Shown here one piece after another: positions 17,150-25,978 of a stretch of DNA of 64,000 bases (position 1 is its first letter; each line of letters begins with the position of its first letter). The position numbers and the translations under genes were made by a program. The notes under the pieces were generated by a model. The model worked only from the letters and a program-made list of their open reading frames with translations. It ran no database searches and was not told the origin of the DNA. Source of the DNA: Planosporangium thailandense (GTDB taxonomy: Bacteria; Actinomycetota; Actinomycetes; Mycobacteriales; Micromonosporaceae); the NCBI RefSeq assembly GCF_011947195.1, contig NZ_JAATVY010000014.1, positions 62,001 to 126,000 of the forward strand, written 5' to 3'.

Positions 17150-18316
17150 GTGGATTACACCACCGACCCGATGCACGAAGACATTCGCCAGGCAGTCCGG
17201 ACGTTGTGCAAGAAGTTCCCGGACGAGTACTGGGCGGAGAGGGACGAGAAGCACGAGTTTCCCTGGGACTTCTACCACGCCATCGTCGAGGGTGGCTGGC
17301 TCGGCCTCACGATCCCGGAGGAGTACGGCGGTGGCGGGCTCGGCGTGACCGAAGCGGCCATCGTCGAGCGGGAAATCTCCGCATCGGGCGCGGGCATGGG
17401 TGGCTGTTCGGCCGTTCACATCGGCATCTTCGGCTTCGAGCCGATCCTCCATCACGGCAGCGAAGACCTCAAGCGGCGCTTCCTCCCACTCGTGCCCACC
17501 GGTGAGCTCCAGATATCGTTCGCGGTCACAGAGCCCGACGCGGGCACCGACACCACCAACCTGTCGACCTTCGCGAAGAAGGTCGACGGTGGCTGGTCAA
17601 TCTCCGGCAAGAAGGTCTGGATCTCCAACGCCCACCAGGCTGATCGGATGCTGCTCCTGGCGCGCACGACCCCGAAGGAAGAATGCGCGAAGAAGACTGA
17701 CGGCCTGACCGTGTTCTTCGCCCCGATGGACCGGGAGAAGGTCACCATCCGCCGGATCCCCAAGATGGGCCGCAACTCCGTCGACAGCAACGAACTGTTC
17801 ATCGATGACCTCTTCGTCGCTGACGAGGACGTCGTCGGCGAGGTCGGCAAGGGCTTCAAGGTCATCCTGACCGGTCTCAATGCCGAGCGGGTGGTCGCCG
17901 CCAACGCGATGTTGGGCCTCGGCGAGGCCGCCCTGCGTCGCGGCACGCGCTACGCCAAGGAGCGGGTGGTCTTCGGCCGCCCGATCGGCCAGAACCAGGG
18001 CCTCGCGTTTCAGTTGGCCGAGGCGAAGATCCGGATCGAGGCGGCGGACGCCGTGCTGCAGAGAGCGACCTGGATGGTCGACAAGAAGTTGCCCTGCGGC
18101 GCTGAGGCCAACTACGCCAAGTGGCTGTGTGCGGAGGCGGGATTCTTCTCCGCCGACGTCGCCCTACAGGTGCACGGCGGGTTCGGGTACAGCAAGGAGT
18201 ACCACGTGGAGCGCTACTTCCGCGAAGCCCGACTGATGCGGATCGCGCCGATCAGCCAGGAGATGGTGCTCAACTACGTCGCCGAGCACGTGCTCGGACT
18301 GCCCCGGAGCTACTGA
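17150..18316 (+). CDS. Acyl-CoA dehydrogenase with isovaleryl-CoA-type catalytic Glu placement
   Basis: 388 residues from GTG 17150, preceded by AGGAGA. FAD motifs are FAVTEPDAGTDT and VWISNAHQAD. The usual C-terminal catalytic Glu motif (EGT) is missing and reads IAPISQEM; a Glu in LNAERVVAAN sits on the helix that supplies the base in isovaleryl-CoA and long-chain acyl-CoA dehydrogenases. That suggests a branched or bulky acyl-CoA. One-base overlap (TGATG) with the CitE-like gene. Confidence 0.88.
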   Translation: MDYTTDPMHEDIRQAVRTLCKKFPDEYWAERDEKHEFPWDFYHAIVEGGWLGLTIPEEYGGGGLGVTEAAIVEREISASGAGMGGCSAVHIGIFGFEPILHHGSEDLKRRFLPLVPTGELQISFAVTEPDAGTDTTNLSTFAKKVDGGWSISGKKVWISNAHQADRMLLLARTTPKEECAKKTDGLTVFFAPMDREKVTIRRIPKMGRNSVDSNELFIDDLFVADEDVVGEVGKGFKVILTGLNAERVVAANAMLGLGEAALRRGTRYAKERVVFGRPIGQNQGLAFQLAEAKIRIEAADAVLQRATWMVDKKLPCGAEANYAKWLCAEAGFFSADVALQVHGGFGYSKEYHVERYFREARLMRIAPISQEMVLNYVAEHVLGLPRSY

Positions 18317-19218
18317 TGAAGCCGTACCGCTCGATCCTGTTCGTCCCCGGGCACCGCCCGGCCTGGGTCGAGAAGGCGATCGCCGCGGGCGCCGACTGCG
18401 TCGTCCTCGACCTGGAGGACTCGGTGCCCGACGGCGAGAAGGAGGCCGCCCGCGCCGTGGTCGCCGCCTCGATCGCCCGAGTCCGCGAGACCAACGACCA
18501 GGTGGGCCTGCTGGTACGGGTCAACCCGCTGGCCACCCGGCTGACCGGGGCCGACCTCGAGGCGGTCGTCGTCCCAGGGCTGGACGGTGTCTTCGCGCCG
18601 AAGATCGAGAAGGCCACCGACGTACTCCAGTACGACGCGCTGCTCGACCACTTCGAGGCACGCAACGGAGTCTCGGGGCTCGAGTACATCGTGCCGGTCG
18701 AGACCGTTCAGGCGATCCAGAACTGCCGCGAGGTCGCGCTCGCCTCTCCGCGGGTGGGCGCGATGATCGGCCCGAGCGCCGAGCACGCCGACATCGCGCG
18801 GGCGGTCGGCTACGAGTGGACCCCGGAGGGGCTCGAGACGCTGTACCTGCGCAGCCGGGTGCTGCTCGCCTGCCGCGAAGCCGGCATCCATGCGCTGACC
18901 GGTCTCTGGGAGGACCTGGAGAACCTCGACGGGCTCCGGGAGTTCGCGCTGCGCGGCCGGCAGCTCGGCTTCCGTGGGATGATTGCCATCCATCCCTCGC
19001 ACGTGGCGACGGTGAACGACGTGTTCACACCGTCGGCTGACGACATCGGGTTCTACGAGGGCATGGTCAAGGCGTACGAGGCTGCCGTGGCGGAGGGCAA
19101 GGGCGCCCTGCGCTACCGCGGTCTGCACATCGACAAGGCGCACTACGACAAGGCGGTCGAGTGGCTCGACCGGGCAGCGCTGGTCACCGGCGGCAAGCGG
19201 ACAGGAGAAGACCGATGA
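18316..19218 (+). CDS. HpcH/HpaI-CitE-like aldolase/lyase
   Basis: 300 residues, CitE-like TIM barrel that in this family cleaves or forms malyl-, methylmalyl- or citramalyl-CoA-type thioesters. Visible are LFVPGHRPAWVEKA, VVLDLEDSVPDGEK, LLVRVNPL, a metal-ligand-type Glu in YIVPVETVQAIQN, and AMIGPSAEHADIA, where the usual metal Asp is partly altered. Adjacent to a MaoC hydratase, a pairing seen in mesaconyl-/malyl-CoA routes, so it may release glyoxylate, pyruvate or acetyl-CoA from a 3-hydroxyacyl-CoA. Confidence 0.85.
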   Translation: MKPYRSILFVPGHRPAWVEKAIAAGADCVVLDLEDSVPDGEKEAARAVVAASIARVRETNDQVGLLVRVNPLATRLTGADLEAVVVPGLDGVFAPKIEKATDVLQYDALLDHFEARNGVSGLEYIVPVETVQAIQNCREVALASPRVGAMIGPSAEHADIARAVGYEWTPEGLETLYLRSRVLLACREAGIHALTGLWEDLENLDGLREFALRGRQLGFRGMIAIHPSHVATVNDVFTPSADDIGFYEGMVKAYEAAVAEGKGALRYRGLHIDKAHYDKAVEWLDRAALVTGGKRTGEDR

Positions 19219-19688
19219 CGATGCGGGGCCTCTACTTCGAGGAGTTCGAGGTCGGTGCGCACTACAAGCACGGCCTCACCCGGACCATCACCGAGATGGA
19301 CAACGTGCTGTTCACCTCGCTGACCATGAACGTGCAGCCGCTGCACCTCGACGAGGAGTTCAGCAAGACCACGGTGCACGGCCAGCGGGTCCTCAACAGC
19401 CTCTTCACGGTGGCGCTGATTGGCGCCTTCCACGTGCCGGAGCTGACCATGGGCACCACCTTGGGCAACCTCGGCTACGACAAGATCAAGTTTCCCAACC
19501 CCGTGTTCCACGGGGACACCTTGCGCGGCGAGACCACGATCCTCGACAAGCGCGAGTCCACCAGCCGCACCGACTCCGGGATCGTCTGGTTCGAGCACAT
19601 CGGCCTCAACCAGCGTGACCAGGTCGTCGTCGAGATGACGCGCGTCGGCTTGATGGCGAAAAGACCCATGAAAGGAGATGCATCATGA
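19215..19688 (+). CDS. MaoC-like hot-dog-fold enoyl-CoA hydratase
   Basis: 157 residues, one hot-dog domain. The hydratase region reads TMNVQPLHLDEEFS and then HGQRVLNSLFTVALIG; the conserved His is present but the classical Asp of the hydratase-2 motif is replaced by Asn. Coupled by ATGA to the CitE-like lyase before it and to the aldehyde dehydrogenase after it. Likely hydrates an enoyl-CoA, such as a mesaconyl-type one, for the lyase. Confidence 0.82.
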   Translation: MTMRGLYFEEFEVGAHYKHGLTRTITEMDNVLFTSLTMNVQPLHLDEEFSKTTVHGQRVLNSLFTVALIGAFHVPELTMGTTLGNLGYDKIKFPNPVFHGDTLRGETTILDKRESTSRTDSGIVWFEHIGLNQRDQVVVEMTRVGLMAKRPMKGDAS

Positions 19689-21169
19689 GCGCCACCACCG
19701 AGGTCGCCCGGCACCCCATGAAGGACTGGGTTCCCTCGACCCGCACGCTGCTCATCGGTGGCGAGATGCAGGACCCGCAGGGCGAGACGTGGGACGTGGT
19801 GAACCCGGCCACCGAGGAGGTCATCGCGACCGTCGGCGGTGCCTCCTCCGCGCAGGTCGACGCCGCCGTGGCCGCGGCCCGCAAGGCGTTCCCGGCCTGG
19901 GCCGCGCTGTCTGGTGAGCAGCGGTCGGCGCACATCCACCGCTTCGCGGACGTGCTCGAGAAGGCCGCCGACAAGCTGCTGCCCTCGATCGTGAACGAGG
20001 TCGGCACTCCGGTCTCCCTCGCGGAGTACCTCCAGGTCAAGATGGCCGTCGACGAGCACCTGCGGTGGGCCGCGGAGGCCGCGAAGGTGGACCGGACCGT
20101 CCACCTGGGTGGCTACGACAAGCCGCACCCGACTGAGAGCGACGTGGTGCACCAGCCCGTCGGCGTGGTGGCCGCAATCACCGGGTACAACTACCCTCTG
20201 AACCTGGCGATCTTCAAGTTCGGTGCCGCGCTCGCGGCCGGCTGCACCGTCGTGCTGCTCCCCTCGCCGCGGACCCCGCTGACCACCCTGCTGCTCGGCG
20301 AGCTGATCCAGGAGGCCGGGCTGCCGGCCGGCGTGATGAACGTGGTGATCGGCGGTGCCGATGTCGGGCAGCAGTTGTCCTCCCACCGCGGCGTCGACCG
20401 GGTCTCCTTCACGGGCTCCGACGCCGTCGGAGCGAAAATCATGGAGCAGGCTGCGCGGAACCTCACCGGCGTCACCCTCGAGCTCGGTGGCAAGTCGCCC
20501 AGCATCGTGATGCCGGATGTCGACGTCACCAAGATCGCCGTCGAGATGCACCTGCGCTGGTCACGCAACGGAGGGCAGGGCTGCGCCGCGCTGGCCCGGC
20601 TGCTCGTGCACGAGAGCAAGTACGACCAGTTCCTCGAGGCAGGTGCGGCGGCGTTCGACCAGATGGTCGTCGGCGACCCCTGGGATCCGGCCACGAATAT
20701 CGGCCCGATGATCCGGCCCGATCACAAAGCTCGGGTGCTCGGCTTCATCGACGAGGCCGTACAGGTCGGCGGCACCAAGCTGCTCGAGGTCACCAAGCCG
20801 CTTCCGGAGAAGGGGTACTTCGTCAACCCGGTGCTGCTCGGCGACCTCCCGCACGACGCCCGGGCGGTCCAGGAAGAGATCTTCGGCCCGGTCGCCGTCG
20901 TGCTGCCCTTCAAGGACACCGAGGACGCGATCCGGCTCGCGAACGACACGGCGTACGGGCTCGCCGCCAACATCTGGTGCGACGACCCGGTCGAGGCGCG
21001 GCGCGTTGCCGAGCAGGTCCGGGCCGGCACGGTCTGGATCAACGGCGGCGGCGCGATGCGTCCGGACGCCCCGTTCGGCGGCTACGGGCGCTCCGGTGTC
21101 GGGCGCGAGCTCGGCGAGTGGGGCATGAAGGAGTACCTCGAGGTCAAGCACATCCAGTGGAGGGTCTGA
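19685..21169 (+). CDS. NAD(P)-dependent aldehyde dehydrogenase
   Basis: 494 residues, full length. Cofactor region GVVAAITGYNYPLNLAIFK, FTGSDAVGAKI, general base Glu in TLELGGKSPSIV, and nucleophilic Cys in GGQGCAALAR. It oxidises an aldehyde to an acid, perhaps the aldehyde released by the P450 or LLM steps. Overlaps MaoC by ATGA and CaiB by one base. Confidence 0.92.
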   Translation: MSATTEVARHPMKDWVPSTRTLLIGGEMQDPQGETWDVVNPATEEVIATVGGASSAQVDAAVAAARKAFPAWAALSGEQRSAHIHRFADVLEKAADKLLPSIVNEVGTPVSLAEYLQVKMAVDEHLRWAAEAAKVDRTVHLGGYDKPHPTESDVVHQPVGVVAAITGYNYPLNLAIFKFGAALAAGCTVVLLPSPRTPLTTLLLGELIQEAGLPAGVMNVVIGGADVGQQLSSHRGVDRVSFTGSDAVGAKIMEQAARNLTGVTLELGGKSPSIVMPDVDVTKIAVEMHLRWSRNGGQGCAALARLLVHESKYDQFLEAGAAAFDQMVVGDPWDPATNIGPMIRPDHKARVLGFIDEAVQVGGTKLLEVTKPLPEKGYFVNPVLLGDLPHDARAVQEEIFGPVAVVLPFKDTEDAIRLANDTAYGLAANIWCDDPVEARRVAEQVRAGTVWINGGGAMRPDAPFGGYGRSGVGRELGEWGMKEYLEVKHIQWRV

Positions 21170-22377
21170 TGGTCACATCGTCCGGGCCGCTGGCCGGCGT
21201 GCGCGTGCTCGAACTCGGCTCGATGTACGCCGCGCCGACGTGTGGTCGCATGCTCCGCGACTTCGGCGCGGAGGTGATCAAGGTCGAGGACCCGGTGTCG
21301 GGGGACTACGCCCGGCAGTGGACACCGATGAAGAACGGCCAGTCCATGGGCTTCGCCCGGATCAACTCCGGCAAGCGCTCGGTGGCGATAGACCTGCGCA
21401 CCACCGAGGGCCGTGACCTGGTCCGCCGGCTCGCGGCACAGGTCGACGTCGTCATCGAGTCGTTCCGGCCGGGCCGGATGGCCGAGTGGGGGATCGGCTA
21501 CGACGTACTCTCCGCCGACAACCCCGGCCTGGTGCTCACCAGCGTCAGCGGGTTCGGCCAGACCGGCCCGTACCGCGAGCGTCCGGGCTTCGGTACGGTC
21601 GCCGAGACCGGCAGTGGCTTCGCGTACATCAACGGGTGGCCGGAGACGCCGCCCACCTCCCCACCGTTCGGCTTCGCCGACTCGATCGCCGGCATCTCTG
21701 CTGCGATGGGGACCGCGATGTCGCTGTACCGGCGCGAGCGCACCGGCCAGGGCGACCACGTGGACATCGCACTCTACGAGCCGCTGATGTTCATCGTCGG
21801 CGACATGATCCTCAACTACACCGGCACCGGCTTCGTCCAGGGGCGGGTGGGCAACGGCACCGGCTCGGCGTCGCCGCGCGGGGTGTACGAGGCCGCCGAC
21901 GGCAAGTGGCTGTCGATCGCCGCGTCGAACCAGGGGATTGCCAAGCGGCTCTTCGCCGCGATGGGCCGGCCGGAGATGATCGAAGACCCGCGCTACGCGA
22001 CCAACGAGGTCCGGATGCAGCACAACGACGAACTCCAGGAGATCGTCAAGGACTGGGTTGCCGGGCGGACCCGCTCGGAGGTCCTTGCTGTCCTGGAGAA
22101 GTTCGAGGTGGTCTGCTCGCAGGTCAACGACGCCAGCGACATCGTGGTGGACCCGCACTACCTGGACCGGACGCTGGTGGAGCTCACCGGCAGCGAGGCG
22201 CTCGGCAAGGTGCTCATGCCGGGACCGGTGCTCCACGTGAAGAGCTACGACGGGCCCGTGTACGACGGAGTGCCGTCGATCGGCGAGCACACCGGTGAAG
22301 TGCTCGGTGAGCTGCTGAAACTCGACGGCGACGCGCTGGACACGCTGGCGAGTGCGGGGATCGTCAAGGTCGCTTGA
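21169..22377 (+). CDS. CaiB/BaiF family (class III) CoA-transferase
   Basis: 402 residues. The class III landmarks are GVRVLELGSMYAAPTCGRMLRDFGAEVIKVE at the N-terminus (two overlapping segments), NSGKRSVAIDLRTTEGRDL, and a catalytic Asp in PFGFADSIAGISAA. It moves CoA between acids without ATP, so it would activate the substrate or recycle CoA in operon A. Last intact gene of the operon; a crotonase remnant and a strong hairpin follow. Confidence 0.92.
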   Translation: MVTSSGPLAGVRVLELGSMYAAPTCGRMLRDFGAEVIKVEDPVSGDYARQWTPMKNGQSMGFARINSGKRSVAIDLRTTEGRDLVRRLAAQVDVVIESFRPGRMAEWGIGYDVLSADNPGLVLTSVSGFGQTGPYRERPGFGTVAETGSGFAYINGWPETPPTSPPFGFADSIAGISAAMGTAMSLYRRERTGQGDHVDIALYEPLMFIVGDMILNYTGTGFVQGRVGNGTGSASPRGVYEAADGKWLSIAASNQGIAKRLFAAMGRPEMIEDPRYATNEVRMQHNDELQEIVKDWVAGRTRSEVLAVLEKFEVVCSQVNDASDIVVDPHYLDRTLVELTGSEALGKVLMPGPVLHVKSYDGPVYDGVPSIGEHTGEVLGELLKLDGDALDTLASAGIVKVA

Positions 22378-22379
22378 CC

Positions 22380-22658
22380 GCACGTCGATCACCCGCGGCA
22401 GCCCGCCTTTTCGATCACGAAGGGTGCGGGCAACGGGTGGTGGTGCTCGCCGGCGCTGGCCGGGCATTCTGCGCCGGGACCGACCTCAAGGGCCAGGCCG
22501 GTGGCGCGCGATGGGTCGACGGCGTCGGCGACATCCAGGCCCGCTACGCCCTGCAGGAGGCGGTCGGGCGGACGGTGGTCAAGGTGCGACGCATCCGCGT
22601 TCCTGGAGCGGCGCCCCGCGCAGTTCCGGGACCGGTGAGCCGCTGCCCGGAGGGGTGA
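22380..22658 (+). pseudogene. Enoyl-CoA hydratase remnant
   Basis: A short open frame begins directly after CaiB and includes VVVLAGAGRAFCAGTDLKG, the oxyanion-hole segment of crotonases, but neither the N-terminal strand nor anything of the second half is recognisable. It reads as the leftover of a hydratase gene that once followed the CoA-transferase. Confidence 0.6.
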
Positions 22659-22670
22659 CCGCTCACGTGC

Positions 22671-22703
22671 GGCGTCCGACAGCCGTTCCGGCCGTCGGAC
22701 GCC
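22671..22703. terminator. Strong hairpin between operon A and the convergent SDR
   Basis: GGCGTCCGAC pairs perfectly with GTCGGACGCC; an inner GCC/GGC pair and outer CACGTGCG/CGCGCACGTG bases extend it. The position between convergent genes suggests a bidirectional terminator. Confidence 0.75.
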
Positions 22704-22746
22704 GTCCGAACCGCGCACGTGTGTGGTCCGGACCGGGAGGATGAGG

Positions 22747-23508
22747 TCAGGGCTGCCCGCCGTCGACGGTGAGGATCGAGCCGGTGGTGTAGCTCGAGAG
22801 ATCACTGGCGAGGTAGAGCGCCGCACCGACGATCTCCTCCGGCTCGCCGCCGCGCTTGAGCGCGAACCCCTCGGCCCGCTTGGCGAACGCGTCCTTGTCC
22901 CAGGCTTTGCTGACGTCGGTGAGGAACGTGCCGGCCATGATCGCGTTGACGCGCACCTTCGGGCCGAAGGCGTGCGCGAAGCCGACCGTCAGCGCGTTCA
23001 GCCCGGCCTTGGCTGCCGAGTAGGGGAGGATGTGTGGGCGCGGGTGGACGGCTCCGGCGCTGGAGATGTTGATGATCGAGCCGCCCTCGCCCTCGGCCAT
23101 CCGGCTGCCGACCAGCGCCATCAGCCGGAACGGGCCCTTGAGGTTGACGTCGAGGACCTTGTCGAACAGCGCCTCCGAGACGTCTTCGACCCGGTCGTAG
23201 AGCGGCGACATGCCGGCGTTGTTCACGAACACGTCGATCCGGCCCAGCTCGTCGTACACCTGGTCGACGTAGCTGTCCAGCGCCTCCCAGCGGCCAACGT
23301 GCACGCCGATGCCGACCGCCCGACGGCCGGTCTTCCCGGCAACCTCCGCCGCGAGCTCATCGCAGGAGTCGCCATTGCGGCTCGCGATCACGACGTCGGC
23401 GCCCGCGCGAGCGAGGCCCCACGTCATCGCGCGGCCCAGCCCGCGGCTGCCTCCGGTGACCACGGCGACCTTTCCGGACAAATCAAAATGTGGCGGGAGG
23501 GTGGTCAT
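22747..23508 (-). CDS. Short-chain dehydrogenase/reductase
   Basis: 253 residues from ATG 23508, with AGGAG eight bases upstream. Cofactor loop TGGSRGLGRA, FVNNAGMSPLY, catalytic ISSAGAV and PYSAAKAGL; C-terminus TVDGGQP. A GxxxGxG enzyme of the 3-ketoacyl/gluconate reductase type. It is divergent from operon B and shares its AT-rich promoter region. Confidence 0.92.
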   Translation of the reverse strand: MTTLPPHFDLSGKVAVVTGGSRGLGRAMTWGLARAGADVVIASRNGDSCDELAAEVAGKTGRRAVGIGVHVGRWEALDSYVDQVYDELGRIDVFVNNAGMSPLYDRVEDVSEALFDKVLDVNLKGPFRLMALVGSRMAEGEGGSIINISSAGAVHPRPHILPYSAAKAGLNALTVGFAHAFGPKVRVNAIMAGTFLTDVSKAWDKDAFAKRAEGFALKRGGEPEEIVGAALYLASDLSSYTTGSILTVDGGQP

Positions 23509-23645
23509 TCTGCGGCTCCTAGTCACTCTAGTTGCTGGAAGTTACTTGACGCTGCGGCGCTAATCTATCAGTATGGTGATCATAGTTATCATCCAAGGTG
23601 GGCGCCCTCAGCTCACCAGAATCGACCATCACGGAAGGGTCCCAC
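23509..23645. promoter_or_regulatory. Divergent promoter region for the SDR and operon B
   Basis: 137 bases. The AT-rich island at 23561-23594 contains TGATCATAGTTATCATC, with an inverted TGAT...ATCA pair that resembles the palindrome TGATAATCA near 10863. Likely holds both promoters and a shared operator. Confidence 0.5.
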
Positions 23646-24824
23646 GTGACGGGCTTCCAACTGACCTCAGAACAAGTCCAGCTGCGTGAGCTGGCGGCCC
23701 AGGTCGCCCGCGAGGTCTACGCTCCGCGCGCCGCTGAGTGGGACCTGCATCGCACCGCCCTTCCCGACACCGAGGTGAAGCGGCTGGCCGAGCTGGGCTT
23801 CCTCGGCATCGTCTTCCCCGAGGAATACGGCGGTCAAGGAGGCACCCTCTACGACGCGCTGATCGTCATCGAGGAGCTGGCGAAGGAGTGCCGTCCGGCA
23901 GCTTTCCAGGTCTTCGAGGCCAACGTCGGCCCGATCCGCGTGATCCAGTTCTTCGGCACCGAGGAGCAGAAGCAGCGGTACATCCCGGCGGTCACCCGTG
24001 GCGAGGTGACGATGGCAATCGGCATCTCCGAGCCGGACGCCGGCTCGGCGGCGACCGACATGCGCACCCAGGCCCGCCGGGAGGGTGACGAGTACGTGAT
24101 CACCGGCGCCAAGCGGTGGATCTCCAACGGCGGGCACGCCGACCACTACCTGGTCTACTGCCGCCTGAACGAGGAGCCGGGCGCGAAGGGCATCGGCGCG
24201 ATCATCGTGCCGGCCGACACCCCGGGCTTCTCGACCGGTGCTCCTGAAAGGCTGATGGGCTTCCGGGGCATTCCAAGTGCCGACCTGTACTTCGACGAGG
24301 TGCGGGTGCCTGCCGAGAACCTAGTGATCGAGGCGGGCGGGTTCAGCCGGCTTTTCGGCGTGTTCTCGATCGAGCGGCTCGGGAACGCGACGATGAGCCT
24401 GGCTATCGGGCAGGCCAGTCTGGACCGGGCCATCGCCTACGTCCAGGAGCGCGAGCAGTTCGGCCGACCGCTGATCGATTTCCAGAACGTGCAGATGACA
24501 CTCGCGTCGATGGCGACCCAGGTCGAGGCCGCCCGGCTGCTCATCCAGCGCGCGGCGCTCAACGCCGGCTCGGAGCTGCCGGTGCCCTACGAGGTGTCGG
24601 TAGCCAAATGCTTCGCGAACGAGATGGGCAAGCAGGTCTCGGACTGGTCGATGCAGCTGCACGGTGGCAACGGCTACAGCGAGGAGTACGGCATCGAGCG
24701 GCTGCACCGGGACGCGCACGGCTGGGCGATCGCGGGCGGGACGCCAGCCATCCAGCGTGTCAGGATCGCGTCGGAACTGACGGGGCGCAGCTTTAACCAG
24801 CGCCCTCGGGAGGGAGCGGACTGA
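23646..24824 (+). CDS. Acyl-CoA dehydrogenase, isovaleryl-CoA-type catalytic Glu (operon B, first subunit)
   Basis: 392 residues from GTG 23646 with GGAAGGG upstream; an ATG at 23598 lacks a site and adds a non-conserved leader. FAD motifs GISEPDAGSAA and RWISNGGHAD. The usual Glu motif near the C-terminus reads AGGTPAIQR, with Gly at the catalytic position, while FSIERLGNA supplies a Glu where isovaleryl-CoA dehydrogenase has its base. Coupled by TGATG to a second dehydrogenase, so a heteromeric enzyme is possible. Confidence 0.9.
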   Translation: MTGFQLTSEQVQLRELAAQVAREVYAPRAAEWDLHRTALPDTEVKRLAELGFLGIVFPEEYGGQGGTLYDALIVIEELAKECRPAAFQVFEANVGPIRVIQFFGTEEQKQRYIPAVTRGEVTMAIGISEPDAGSAATDMRTQARREGDEYVITGAKRWISNGGHADHYLVYCRLNEEPGAKGIGAIIVPADTPGFSTGAPERLMGFRGIPSADLYFDEVRVPAENLVIEAGGFSRLFGVFSIERLGNATMSLAIGQASLDRAIAYVQEREQFGRPLIDFQNVQMTLASMATQVEAARLLIQRAALNAGSELPVPYEVSVAKCFANEMGKQVSDWSMQLHGGNGYSEEYGIERLHRDAHGWAIAGGTPAIQRVRIASELTGRSFNQRPREGAD

Positions 24825-25978
24825 TGTCCAGCCGGTTCGAGCTGAGCCAGAAGTACCTCGACCTGCAGGCCGAGGCGCGGGCACTGGCAGCTGCATGCGC
24901 GGACATCGCCGACCGCGCCGACGAGGCGGACAGCCTCGACCCCGACGTGCGTACGCGGCTCAAGGAGTCTGGCCTTGCTGCCGTGCTGGTGGCGGCGGAG
25001 TACGGCGGTCGCTTCGAGGCGGTCGACTCCCTCGCCGCCACCGTGGTCCGCGAGGCGCTGGCCTACGAGAGCGGCCACCTCGACTCGATGTTCGCGATGC
25101 AGGGAATCGGCAGCTACGCGGTCTCCGTCGGCGGCTCCGACGAGATCCGCAAGGAATGGCTGCCGAAGGTCGCCGCCCTGGAGGCGATCAGCGCGATCGG
25201 CCTGACCGAGCCCGACGTCGGCTCTGACCTGCGGTCGATCACCACCACCGTGGAGGAGAAGGGCGGTGAGCTGGTCGTCAACGGCCACAAGTCCTTCATT
25301 ACCAACGCCGGTGACGCGTCCTTCTACGGGATCCTGGCCAAGGAGGGCGATGCCTACTCCTTGGTGTTTGTTCCCGCGGACACGCCAGGAGTCTCGGTGG
25401 CTAAGCCGCACCAGATCATCGCACCGCACGTGCTCGGCGACGTGATCCTGGACGACGTCCACGTGCCGTTGGCCAACCGGCTCGGTGAGCCCGGTGCCGG
25501 CTTCAAGCTGATGCTCGCCACCCTCGCCACGTTCCGGGTGTCCGTCGCCGGTGCCGCGGTCGGGGTGGCTCAGGCCGCCCTCGAGGAAGCGGTACGGCAC
25601 GCCAGCCAGCGGGAACAGTTCGGCATGCCGCTGGCCAGGCTCGGCGGTGTGCCCGCGTCGCTCGCGACCAGCTGGGTCGAGATCGAGATGGCGCGCTCGC
25701 TCACCTACCGTGCGGCCGCGGCCGCCGCGCACGACCCACTCGGCGCGCTGGACTTGTCGTCGATGGCGAAGGTCGGCGCGACCGAGGTGGCCGGCCGGGT
25801 CACCGACCGCTGCGTACAGGTGATGGGCCGGTTCGGGCTGGTCCGCGGCAGCAAGATCGAGCGGCTCTACCGCGAAGCCCGGCCGATGCGGATCTACGAG
25901 GGATCCACCGAGGTCATCCTCGACTCACTCGCCAAGAAGCTGGTCAAAGACCGGGCCAAGGGGGCGACCAAGAAGTGA
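24824..25978 (+). CDS. Acyl-CoA dehydrogenase, canonical Glu (operon B, second subunit)
   Basis: 384 residues. FAD motifs GLTEPDVGSDL and SFITNAGDAS; the catalytic Glu is in IYEGSTEVILD at the usual place. It is more divergent from the others in the window, with a shorter loop before the C-terminal helices (LGGVPASLATSWVEIE). It lies directly behind the preceding dehydrogenase with a one-base overlap and ends in a GTGA overlap with the amidohydrolase. In steroid degradation, adjacent acyl-CoA dehydrogenase genes encode alpha2beta2 enzymes; the same is inferred here. Confidence 0.9.
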   Translation: MSSRFELSQKYLDLQAEARALAAACADIADRADEADSLDPDVRTRLKESGLAAVLVAAEYGGRFEAVDSLAATVVREALAYESGHLDSMFAMQGIGSYAVSVGGSDEIRKEWLPKVAALEAISAIGLTEPDVGSDLRSITTTVEEKGGELVVNGHKSFITNAGDASFYGILAKEGDAYSLVFVPADTPGVSVAKPHQIIAPHVLGDVILDDVHVPLANRLGEPGAGFKLMLATLATFRVSVAGAAVGVAQAALEEAVRHASQREQFGMPLARLGGVPASLATSWVEIEMARSLTYRAAAAAAHDPLGALDLSSMAKVGATEVAGRVTDRCVQVMGRFGLVRGSKIERLYREARPMRIYEGSTEVILDSLAKKLVKDRAKGATKK

